Below the pieces are notes generated by a model. That model searched no databases, was not told the origin of the DNA, and was given only the letters and a program-made list of their open reading frames with translations. This document shows positions 61,201 through 64,000 of a DNA stretch of 64,000 bases, in pieces. Position 1 is the stretch's first letter; each line of letters opens with the position of its first letter. The position numbers and the translations under genes were made by a program. Origin of the DNA: Roseovarius sp. MMSF_3281 (GTDB taxonomy: Bacteria > Pseudomonadota > Alphaproteobacteria > Rhodobacterales > Rhodobacteraceae); contig NZ_JASHIM010000002.1 of assembly GCF_030733685.1 (NCBI RefSeq), positions 62,001 through 126,000 of the forward strand, given 5' to 3'.

Positions 61201-64000
61201 TCGGTGCTGAACCCGGCAAATTACACCCTTACCGATCAGGACGGCAATGCGATTTCGCCCGATTTCGTGGTTTGGTCGGAAGAGACGCGCACCGCGCATC
61301 TTGCCTTTGGTTCCTTGGTCAACGGGGCCTTTACCCTTGAGGTCTCGGATAGGTTGGAAAACGTCTATCGTGTGCCGATGGAGGCGCCCGAGACCGTCCC
61401 CTTCGACCTTGTTGTCGACCTTGGGGCCCTGTTGGACATCGAAACCACCAATACCCGCTGGGACCGGGCCACTGGCGAGGTGAGTTTCGATGTTTCGATC
61501 CACAACATCTCGGATCGGGCATTGCGCTTGCCGCTGTTGCTGACGCTTGACCCCGAGGATGGCAGCGCCCTGCCCGTTGCCACGCCGGGCAGCACCGAGG
61601 ATGGTCGTTATCTTGTCGACCTGTCGGGCGCGCTGCCGCAGTCGGGTATTCTTGACCCCGGTGAAACCACCACGGCGCGCACGATCTCGCTATCGACGAA
61701 TGGCCGCCAGCGCGAGGATTTCCGGGTAGGTGCTGCTGGCGATGCCGGACCGAACGATGCGCCGGTGATCACCTCCGACCCGCCGCTTGTGACGCGGGTG
61801 GGCGAGGCATGGTCCTATGATCTTTCCGCTTCGGACCCTGAGGGCAAGCCGGTGCTGCACGCCCTTTTCCGAGGGCCGGAGGGCATGGAAATCGACCCGG
61901 TGACCGGCGCCATGTCATGGACGCCCGGGGCCGAGGCGCTGGCCGAAACCCCGGTCATCGTTCAGGTGGTTGATCCGTTGGGCGCCACCACCCTGCACCG
62001 TTTCACGCTTGAGGTTGCCGACGGCAATTGCGCGCCGGTCTTCGGAACACTCCCGGACGAGGTTGTACTGCGCGAGGGGCAGCCTTTTGGCCTGCAGGTG
62101 CCGGTCAATGACGCCGACGGCGACCGGGTCACCGTGGTTGCGGATGGCCTGCCGCCGGGTGCCGAATGGAATGCCGCCACGCGTGAGTTGCGCTGGACAC
62201 CCGAGGAGGGTCAGCGCGGCTTTTACGGCGATCTGCGTCTGATCGCCGAGGACGGGGCAGGGCGCACGATCCACCGGTTGCCGATCCGGGTGACTGTCGG
62301 GGCGGCGCCGCCCGAACTGACCGCGCCGCGCGACGTGGCCGCCGAGGAAGGGCGCAAAGTCGCCATCCGGCTTGGTGGCAGTGGCGGCGCGGGCGAGACG
62401 CTTCGTTTCCTCGCGCTGGAGAACTCGCTGCCCAGTGGCGCACAACTCAACCCGCGGACAGGGGTTCTGGAATGGACGCCGGGCTATGATCAGGCGGGCG
62501 CCTACGATGTTGTCCTGGGCCTGACGGACGGTACGGCGACGGTGCGGCGCGAGATGACGGTGACCGTCGCCGCAGCGGAGGCGCCACCGGTGTTTCTTGA
62601 TCTTGATGGCTGGCAAGTCGCGGAAGGGCAGCCAATTGCCATTCCGGTATTCGCCTACGATCCCGACAATCCGCTTTATCGCCCGCCCGACCGGCAGCCC
62701 GACGGCAGCCTGAGCGAGGTGGATATCCCACCAACGGTCGAAGTGCGGGCCGTGTCGGGCCTGCCTCAGGGGGCGGTGCTGGATACCGAGGCGATGGAAT
62801 TGCGCTGGACGCCGGGGCATTTGCAGGCCGGGGAATACGAAATCGTGCTTGAGGCGGTGGATACCGGCGGGCCACAGCCGATCACGGTGCGCGATACCCT
62901 GACGCTGGTCGTGACCGAGGCGAATGTCGCGCCGGTGCCGCAAGCGCCTGCGCGCACGACGCTGGCGGGGGGCACGACCCGTAGCATAGATATCGCGGCG
63001 CCCGACCCCGAGGGTGGCGCGGTGACGCTCTATCTTGCCGATTCCTTCACCGGACGACCGCCGCCCGATTTCGTGACGCTGGTCGATAATGGTGATGGCA
63101 CCGGCCGGATCACGCTTGCCCCCGCGCCCGAGGATCGTGGTGTGATCCAGCTTCGCCTCGTGGCCGAGGATGCCGAGGGTGGTTATGCCGACACCGTATT
63201 CGGGATCGAAGTTACGGCAGACAACCTTGCGCCGCGGATCGGCCCGCTGTTCGATGCGGTGGCCACCACGGGCGACCCGTTGTCGCTGTTGCTGCCCATC
63301 TCGGACCCGGATGGCGAGATCCCGGATCTGACACTCTCTGGCCTGCCTGCCGCCGCCACGCTCGACGCGGCGGGGCCGGGCCAGTATGCGCTGAACTGGA
63401 CACCGGGCGCCGGGGATGCGGGGGATTACGACGTCGAAATTCTGACCCGTGACGGCGATGGCCTTGAGGCGCGTGGCAGTTTCCATCTCAAGGTGCGCGC
63501 GGCCAACGACGCGCCAGTGATCGGCCCTATCGGCGACAGGGAGGTCGCGGCAGGAAGCGAGCTGCGCTTTGAAGTTCCGGCACAGGATCTTGACGGCGAT
63601 ATTTTGAATTTCATGGCCTCGAACCTACCGGACGGGGCGCACTTTGACCGGCAGTCCGGGGTGTTCCGCTGGACACCCGACCGGTCGCAATCGGGGCCGC
63701 ATGGCGTGACGTTTACCGCGTCGGACGGGCTGAAGGCGGCCAGCGAGACCGTGACATTGACTGTTACGGCGCCCAATAGCGCGCCGGTCTTTACGCCGGT
63801 GCTGCCACAGGTTGTGCGCGAGGGGAACGAACTGCGCGCACTGGTTTCGGCGGCTGACCCCGAGGGCGATCCGCTACGTCTGGAGATGCTGAACGCGCCA
63901 GAGGGGGTAAGCTTTGACCCCGATGCCGGCTTGGTCGAGTGGTTGACGGGTTTCGAGGATGCCGGCAATTATACACTACGCTTCCGCGCCACCGATGCGG
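43228..64000 (+). CDS. Giant modular surface protein (LEPR-XLL-like, PPC, LamG, CARDB, cadherin-like), 3' end outside the window
   Basis: One frame stays open from ATG 43228 to the window edge: at least 6,924 residues. Order: basic N-terminus (KRKRAR, residues 25-30) and FEQRILLSAD (46-55), close to the LEPR-XLL motif of very large secreted proteins; then PPC-like beta-sandwiches with LamG-like and lectin-like domains (to ~2,540); 17 CARDB repeats (~2,548-4,800); another PPC-like unit; a mixed region (~4,930-5,700); a beta-propeller-like segment (~5,710-5,950); an SbsA-type Ig-like domain; then He_PIG/cadherin-like repeats. It is acidic and almost cysteine-free (I found two). No classical signal peptide or strong ribosome binding site is seen; the frame is also open upstream to GTG 43168. 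Probably an exported adhesin or matrix protein; the export route is unknown. Confidence 0.9.
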   Translation, partial: MGPPFDNGPNPWALFVCDPTATPAKRKRARFLGSSALTNGFRLDTFEQRILLSADFALVEARLDLPGERDVYQFTLDETRQFVFDNHGAPSGARWFIDEPGDAAPDWRDFERSDGRWNRAPVIELEAGEHEFVVEGGTETGAYGFRLIDLETGTGLTLDTVQDTVLGAQGRATEVFSFEGQAGERLWLDAEAGTLLDARVTVIDPAGDILLSAERFQDVAIPSLAMDGTHTLLIEGEEDATADKSLSFALRGVSEQQRSYTLGDTARGTDAGADVIDVLEFTLNTDTTVVYDRLNVPSQLRWSLEGPTGEIITDRSGQDVNFDGLAGLRLKAGDWRLLVDAPEGSDWALRLASEAEATALTPGSASPVTLPADEEQAQLFSFTAQAQTRHILSMPDFDGSRYSVDMRVIGPDGVEVARGSGSGQTVVDAFADGTYLVVLDRSSGSSENSGTLLLASESLPAPETATLGQPMEVDFAGQDSKTFALDVTEAGTYVIGASDRQYSMHWRVQGSDGVTVAETSFQTRPEVVTLAPGRHYVTITSQTTRALNESLTVFQANAMPMPSESGSVVSIPAISPILLRLPASDKARFLSLEGHDVLTSIRDIEGNFDKTDRIGDGAWRVEPTEGPLFVMAWSQDDTAGDVTASLTDLPDRDFALDVAAGAGDGRQQARGVSGEAAALTGQTHLELDVPALEDHTGSVTIEMRLRADRIVDSFNERTNVWLYNSGTERLRLDEDGQLRLEADFGSSSWSIFTSDDAMRRGEWIEIGMVVDRDNGAMKLFLDGVEVASRDSLATGAVTGRTERIEIGRRVSTNGNGLIGAIDALRLWSVARGDTDMAAGLSQSADGATGLGADFGFDGVDWLSGGNGAMAAFADPLPAQPGLITGAVSATGSIDRYHFTLDRPRLLNLERLRVNGVGVRLTDAEGNFVSGPHLEAGDYTLSFSNSNLSTGYYAVRLQDYELAPVVQPGDVLEAVVPPGSAPLVHALDLTAGMRLNLDWTLDRDSADRASWVLRDAEGGFVARADSGDELTDVEVPSDGRFYLIFEGPVLGARLRTGARPVAGADLDAPEPFAPQRGQGRGDGQRALQFDGLSGVNIPGADIGALSGDAVTLETWVRIAQEPERPANLMTLRGQGGGALTLNLGGQTLRAELTEPGGMEDSVAGGQLEAGRWHHVAVMLDRTEGEMRLYLDGRETDREAVAAAAFALDGPLTVGLPTGASAGFEGRMQEARVWSRTLLPGELAGTAVASTPGLALSLPMLESGGPTTTDAGGTAHDIRRVLPGAASARITAQGDMAEFSFTLDSPQFVFLEPLLSRNARISLRGAGGEVAEYFWGADGYDDIARHLPAGDYTVEVSGFSALGPVHMRMLTLEDATDIVPGTPATVTLPDARAGALLKFEGRAGDDPIVDVTGGNPRVTVFSEGPADGPLGRVPVEGALPTDGTYYIYIDGRLDRTGARSLDVNLRRGTDTRFDLTPGEPVTGTVPEANGATHSHAFTLNARGLYAFDLLAQHGSGRMTLTGLQGEVLQRSLSGIEGRGAERLLDLPAGDYLLQIEKFRADDSALDYNFVLRDVATVETGILLDQTVTGSVPEAGYGIAVRSFTTTGRKTVALDFDTSSGDGFAGDVSLIGPGGVEVLSEENASGRYAPLVLEHPGTYRLIFAGSNFETGDPVTRGDYEVVVEDLSEGPSLGETAVDFDTPGIPYVTLNDEGLPSALVDRGGGDRFMRLINGTSPNSRNAIFFDRTQAAGLATQEIAFDFRMRPQTGAPGQGDEMVFALLPARSYGDGGPAEFFSPFDVDDNTLSLTFDAKSDFRNDVGDNGVVLRVGSDVIARVDSPGVDLTQEDFQTAVLSLTASEGGSRLSLTVTPQGGAAVTVLDDVYVPGYAPGDSRMAFYGSSDSDTLDIDLDNISLTGTPGSDSFALGDLVSGAITQAGGADRYRFELTEERLVFVDITAGVSGLDWRISGPGLQHNGKDLRSTDYSSFNYGSTDRGPVLALGPGAYEFTIESPYSGTGSYEFRLHDLQAAPEIALEEDVQVTLDPGSAAVARKITLTEGQQIYVDTTATSDTSTVLRLLDPFGQPILGTSSRIDRDIGYHTVTHTGTYILLSEGPISRAEPATFDYRVRDASPVESDLTLGETIEAALALEGRVHRYDFTIDAPTTVLVDALETDLSGRWTLRDAQGALMTREFRDTSAGFGRDPASLRLAAGDYSLDLVSEDPDAGTARIRLLDFADAPVLSADAALTVTPADPLEATLLRLDPVPGRTHEIDLSTLNADGYRMLLDARGRIVARSQDLDEVLTGIEAPDADAHYLLIEPDDSVFGNSTDTREVLMTSRAPAIQIAPGDPVSATLAAGSVRDYSFTLDEATALVLDSQRDLTGAGWSIEGPAGEIGTGSFRNSATWLPLPAGEYRLRVTGGTTGGDVAFRLHDADTAPELPTGVVRDERLDPGSGALLYGFDGSAGEAVTLDVVQAPNDLFYEIYGPDRERITASQLEDSGRIVLPQDGRYTLVIRGPSDAAEETRSARLALYAALDSAPVPIPEAGATDGPDLVVENLALDDPANLTAGASATLRWTLRNRGTEPASGQAADRLVVRNADTGALVLDQSLALDLSTGLAAGGTMSRSLTVVLPEGDAGAGELEFVLTTDEANAIAEVAPDGQAEQNNSAMVTVTSALPRFADLVVDQVTAPDPVDWQAGQTVTVTWRSRNAGLAETHAPWTERVILKDDRGRTVSSSDIAVSQPLPVDGSAMRSASLTVPDPATGEYSFEVLTDVGGVIQEVNSGGTGETNNTGSTGRIYAPDILPEDFRIDGELRAGDPVTLRWTVRNVGSTDAPAYTDRLVVEDAAGNDLLVTEVPGAALAAGQSAERSVTIDLPLNAAGELEFELDLNRDAAGQSGFDEIAQNGGAGRYDDARLTEMALPPMRADLNVGAPILPSDAIAGAPVTLNWTVTNAGPVETRNDAWVDRIVLSPDATPGGPDEVVLADVPRSAALGPGESYEGQATVTLPAALDGTYHVYVVTDADATLDEPGTRADNTGPSASLSVSAPQSDLSLGPITGTPTRLFAGGTVDIAWSVSNAGPDAAQGFTDRVFLSASGVLDADAIEVAAVAQQGALAAGTTAQRQIAIDLPGQLTGQYSIIVVTDADGVVFEDGNEADNTQLAAEPLQIAARSGADLVVSEVQGPAQFAYGEPFTVSYTVTNAGSVAARAPWFDRVELLDADTGDVRDDLDPVVRRNFDLLPGESYTGTLTVATSRALGDDRLRIAVRSDAGDAVFEAGLEANNLGKAQNVSRVGQVRLEPDGLRAPDSATAGETLRVEWDVANNGTARVAGGWTDTIWLSRDDSLDPEDDIRLADITRDDVTELAGGGSVTRGADIALPLELDGSYTLFVEIDSDLDTPDTFHGDNTASRGLDVSPAATPDLTVADISVPEIVFGETAPLTVSWTVRNDGAAEAAQPGVETVRIVDAEGRVIQDLGRFERQGTLAVGESATRTESFNLDLRWGDYRVEVVIDAEDAVFEGDDVAPNNGYADLAVKLRPHGDYALTRLEGPAQVEAGGRLELSMEVANVGETVIPLTGAQNADPSSSASIYVRLYDAASGSRVPLSGRLFPLGGALDAGAREQRQVAFDLPVQISGNIRVEAEIQSDAYEHTATANNKRALSLDVAAVPAPDLAVSGLILPQEAEEEGTVNVEWTLSNNGPVRAEGEIREILRFEAPDGTSGQSLKNILSIDLDPGESVVRRETVTLPDRLTGPVTALLEAQTYEFSSGRSNLVYEADATLADNVTTAPLEITARPRSDLQVTDIVAPDTATAGDTIQVEFDVANLGVAAAELATKFGNDRWIDRVSLSASDDPDQRRVVSAQSQNVTALDPGESYRTGPMELTIPRNAGGTLYLIAEADTGDKLDEGDAGQVNNALVVPIEVAPLPAADLVVSEVSAPSQLVWGASANVDYTVTNLGDGPTDGGDWTEQVWLTRDKNRPRPGAEGDILVKTLTRSGEQLGELAGYDRSVTFTVPEQIESGVWYVMPWVDVFDVEREVTLSDNVNPDDPAELDGNNYRASAPVSVVGRVEGVTDLRVDDFAATPVAGEDRTYILSGRVTNAGQEDFESGKWGFDITLSEGPTGTQSAFDLYSVGGYFATDTSPDLAAGESYDFERRVVLGPHANGSHFVLRATIPEGDPTPIDNAARVQDTVVPQVADLEVTDITLPPEGVVGGELTIRYTVTNQGSESTGTATEFLYDQFGLTDTATPGDPSRLEVALGRAVHALDAPLAPGESYTKEVTFDVPELLPGDYYVTVLSNRGPSKPLNRDTVGYFDPQTGDPVPSQRGLPSGLAQNYFSSAYEPFPVNEARAPLPLVVRGPNLSISDIDVPADVNAGEDFIVSYTVTNTGVDPTPEDLTWIDRLVLSPDVTLDRGDYAPRGPDRVLGLAGYLRKDPLAPGESYRASVRVRMPALAEGPMQLLVLTDARGEYFEGFRVGGESFIHPSLKGVFPGDMSGRVNEYTGEADNVGAAPLNVTPVPRPDLVVTDLNAPDRIVAGREFALDFEVTNQGGDMDPQQVDWTARVYLSRDGVLDESQDVFLANMTRKPLDAGQKLRLEGVRRIPPDLAEGGWTLIATADYARTGDTDGGVIETPAGETNNIARRDVVIEPQPPADLTADDITGPTTSRVGDPVTIRWTTRNEGASGTPEQLQGRDEDSVTVTSPDGSVIVISGLGGSTTRRAGWTDAVYLSRDSIFDPAEDVLLGKVRQTGALEPGDTRASQLDATLPGLDAGQWRILVRSDIFGEISEEAGETNNLAIGADALRVDVDVLTLDQPVTVNLEPGQERLFRVDAPFGQTLDVTMEGEQGKPAGDLFLRHLKAPDTAQFDAADQRRVEGRAAARVDGTEPGSYYVLLRGVEGGAEQVELSARLVPLSIDRVTTDRLGAGRYVTTRIEGAQLAEGATVRLTRPGFAAFEPVAISRPDSGRITATFDLQDAPHGLYDLSVTNPDGARASVPYRVLIERAIEPEVAAGISGARVLPAWDTAYDFSMRVRNLSNLDAPYVVFQTFAPEMGTNSEVQGKRYFTPETGVRGQPGPDDLAWPVLDPDVLHKGRHVATGMVYGLAPGESAAFGTSLVVYEDVMNPTEGEIAAMPFDSWLGISATPLTRAEFVEYQTGVARALAEAIVADDTADPGLAALAGDEDLFTQVYLAGLEEAGLLRPEGEVPQARENPLVASLLAVVAGGAIAGPVGDSYGAGAVTEGGARGFFDDLLRYYGGDEGVQAALENARDPGPVVQEVDDEPFEPPKPDASEYDLGTSADAALRVVNFFMRPDSLTGIDLNGSGSGALTEEQEALVNRLGPGSLAGDSQQALDLREFLVEAGLSTGQVVLNGPDRSQTGGLVPADRALPYRLGIVNDGKAVREMRVVAPVDAALDPASLALGDIRLGSLSLDLPTGRSNFQRDYDFTQSRGFILRVSAAVDLADDTSTAATWLFQAIDPATGEVTQDADIGFLLPGETAEMDWSLRAAPADLSGADIEASARVLMNDRVPQDATALTTRLDARAPDTVLDVTALDGDRYRLDWQASDDLELAHVTLYAAQDGGAFRIIEGRTPEAEGTLFFQGDEGATYEFLALATDRAGNRETPPLGAQAPLDGGAVDLGALTEQEQTSTDLPVVPPGPPPTNPLFLTALEGRETPFLTDLAASEYGRINAPFAAEAVATGFAGSGSGLGPLALLERVDGTIWVSGGEARNRLWALDPDHGGGAPGAPLSTLDAPLFSLAEGPEGRVWGMTGEELVELDPQSGEIIARHGAGLGTALAVHPTDGTLAVAGPDGIYRFDPESGEFTRLSRDLDLRATSLDYDDQGTLWAISYPDRGRVVRLADDGRAETVYQSAKALDSLAFGQEGTALENLLVISTNDDGADGGGQLLLLDPGSGRVAPVAGEGTRGDAVTTTAEGEILVSQSGQVDRVEPVFPPVLEETRPAAQGVAVAPLAFVELTFDQRMLAMDASEPGSVLNPANYTLTDQDGNAISPDFVVWSEETRTAHLAFGSLVNGAFTLEVSDRLENVYRVPMEAPETVPFDLVVDLGALLDIETTNTRWDRATGEVSFDVSIHNISDRALRLPLLLTLDPEDGSALPVATPGSTEDGRYLVDLSGALPQSGILDPGETTTARTISLSTNGRQREDFRVGAAGDAGPNDAPVITSDPPLVTRVGEAWSYDLSASDPEGKPVLHALFRGPEGMEIDPVTGAMSWTPGAEALAETPVIVQVVDPLGATTLHRFTLEVADGNCAPVFGTLPDEVVLREGQPFGLQVPVNDADGDRVTVVADGLPPGAEWNAATRELRWTPEEGQRGFYGDLRLIAEDGAGRTIHRLPIRVTVGAAPPELTAPRDVAAEEGRKVAIRLGGSGGAGETLRFLALENSLPSGAQLNPRTGVLEWTPGYDQAGAYDVVLGLTDGTATVRREMTVTVAAAEAPPVFLDLDGWQVAEGQPIAIPVFAYDPDNPLYRPPDRQPDGSLSEVDIPPTVEVRAVSGLPQGAVLDTEAMELRWTPGHLQAGEYEIVLEAVDTGGPQPITVRDTLTLVVTEANVAPVPQAPARTTLAGGTTRSIDIAAPDPEGGAVTLYLADSFTGRPPPDFVTLVDNGDGTGRITLAPAPEDRGVIQLRLVAEDAEGGYADTVFGIEVTADNLAPRIGPLFDAVATTGDPLSLLLPISDPDGEIPDLTLSGLPAAATLDAAGPGQYALNWTPGAGDAGDYDVEILTRDGDGLEARGSFHLKVRAANDAPVIGPIGDREVAAGSELRFEVPAQDLDGDILNFMASNLPDGAHFDRQSGVFRWTPDRSQSGPHGVTFTASDGLKAASETVTLTVTAPNSAPVFTPVLPQVVREGNELRALVSAADPEGDPLRLEMLNAPEGVSFDPDAGLVEWLTGFEDAGNYTLRFRATDA
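43400..50820 (+). repeat. PPC-like beta-sandwich modules with three carbohydrate-binding-type inserts
   Basis: About 18 diverged modules of roughly 80-110 residues share the pattern G-x-Y-x-F-T-L-D, then W-x-(I/L)-x-(D/G)-P-x-G, then L-x-A-G-x-Y-x-L (for example DVYQFTLDETRQFVFDN, DRYRFELTEERLVFVDI, HRYDFTIDAPTTVLVDA). Two LamG-like domains interrupt them, at about 45258-45721 (GEWIEIGMVVDRDNG, KLFLDGVEVAS) and 46480-46950 (GRWHHVAVMLDRTEGEMRLY). A third lectin-like unit lies at about 48301-48970 (IAFDFRMRPQ, DEMVFALLPARSYG). Identity between copies is low, so expansion is old. Confidence 0.7.
50869..57620 (+). repeat. Tandem array of 17 CARDB repeats
   Basis: Units of about 115-160 residues begin near 50869, 51256, 51614, 51999, 52363, 52741, 53098, 53476, 53830, 54226, 54604, 54991, 55431, 55801, 56289, 56773 and 57172. 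Each opens with P-x-A-D-L-x-V-x-x-(I/V), then a G-x-x-(V/L)-x-(V/I)-x-(W/Y)-x-V-x-N-x-G core, and closes with (I/V)-x-E-x-x-E-x-N-N. CARDB (cell-adhesion-related domain in bacteria) is an Ig-like fold of surface proteins. The last unit carries an insert of about 40 residues (near 57290-57390) before its YLSRD segment. Confidence 0.85.
60340..61390 (+). other. Beta-propeller-like segment and SbsA-type Ig-like domain within the giant protein
   Basis: Residues ~5,710-5,950 repeat a W/V-x-x-G-x-x-x-x-L-x-x-(L/F)-D-P-x-(S/H)-G pattern (RLWALDPDHGG, ELVELDPQSGEI, GIYRFDPESGEF, QLLLLDPGSGRV), typical of NHL/SMP-30-like propeller blades. It is followed by VELTFDQRMLA, NPANYTLTDQDGN and FTLEVSDRLENVY, which match SbsA-type (Big_5) Ig-like domains. 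Domain limits are estimates by eye. Confidence 0.6.
61750..64000 (+). repeat. Cadherin/He_PIG-like repeat array running off the window
   Basis: At least eight units start near 61750, 62026, 62308, 62578, 62926, 63223, 63505 and 63775. Each begins N-x-A-P-V-(I/F) and has an E-G-x-(P/E)-(L/I) turn, D-P-(E/D)-G, and ends L-x-W-T-P with a G-x-(Y/F) step. Aspartate-rich junctions suggest calcium-stabilised linkers, as in RTX-type adhesins (inference). Confidence 0.75.

Overview
The window looks like chromosomal DNA of a marine alphaproteobacterium of the Rhodobacteraceae (Roseobacter group). This rests on high GC, on the rimP-nusA-ylxR-infB, gltD/gltB, argG, ilvA and ferrochelatase sequences as I recognise them, and on small conserved hypotheticals typical of that family. 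No database search was possible, so the placement is an inference. Coding density is very high and no gap without a gene exceeds about 220 bases. I see no rRNA, CRISPR array, insertion sequence, phage gene or replication origin.

1-20.9 kb is core and housekeeping DNA: a sulfotransferase-like gene fragment, a long acidic protein of unknown function, thiamine pyrophosphokinase, argG, ilvA, an Hpt protein facing a response regulator/PP2C phosphatase, two Nudix hydrolases around hslO, CCA-adding enzyme, an RNA methyltransferase, an envelope cluster (two L,D-transpeptidase-like proteins, a CAP lipoprotein, a 62-residue membrane protein), hemH, an NDUFAF5-like methyltransferase, a comF-grxC-nitrilase-marR operon, ubiG and prolyl aminopeptidase. 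21.0-22.1 kb holds a RhuM-family accessory gene. 22.2-27.6 kb is the translation/transcription operon rimP-nusA-ylxR-infB, closed by a strong terminator. 27.6-39.9 kb runs on the minus strand: gltD, gltB, a glycine-zipper protein, mtgA, a hypothetical, a glutathione S-transferase, queG and a solitary hydantoinase subunit. 40-42.1 kb holds uppP, an NDUFA9-like protein and tRNA-Leu(CAG).

The right third is dominated by one plus-strand reading frame open from 43,228 to the window edge (at least 6,924 residues). It starts with an LEPR-XLL-like N-terminal motif, then carries many PPC-like beta-sandwich modules, two LamG-like domains and one lectin-like domain, 17 CARDB repeats in tandem, a beta-propeller-like segment, an SbsA-type Ig-like domain, and at least eight cadherin/He_PIG-like repeats at the edge. 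A small HlyD/RND-type periplasmic adaptor gene is transcribed divergently from a shared promoter region of under 100 bases. This pair is the strongest candidate for an undescribed cell-surface or secretion system.

Two kinds of short repeat deserve attention. A palindromic GTAC-rich element lies flush against the stop codons of both argG and gltD, with paired base changes that keep its symmetry. A 90-base inverted-repeat element sits exactly between marR and ubiG and supplies the stop codons of both.
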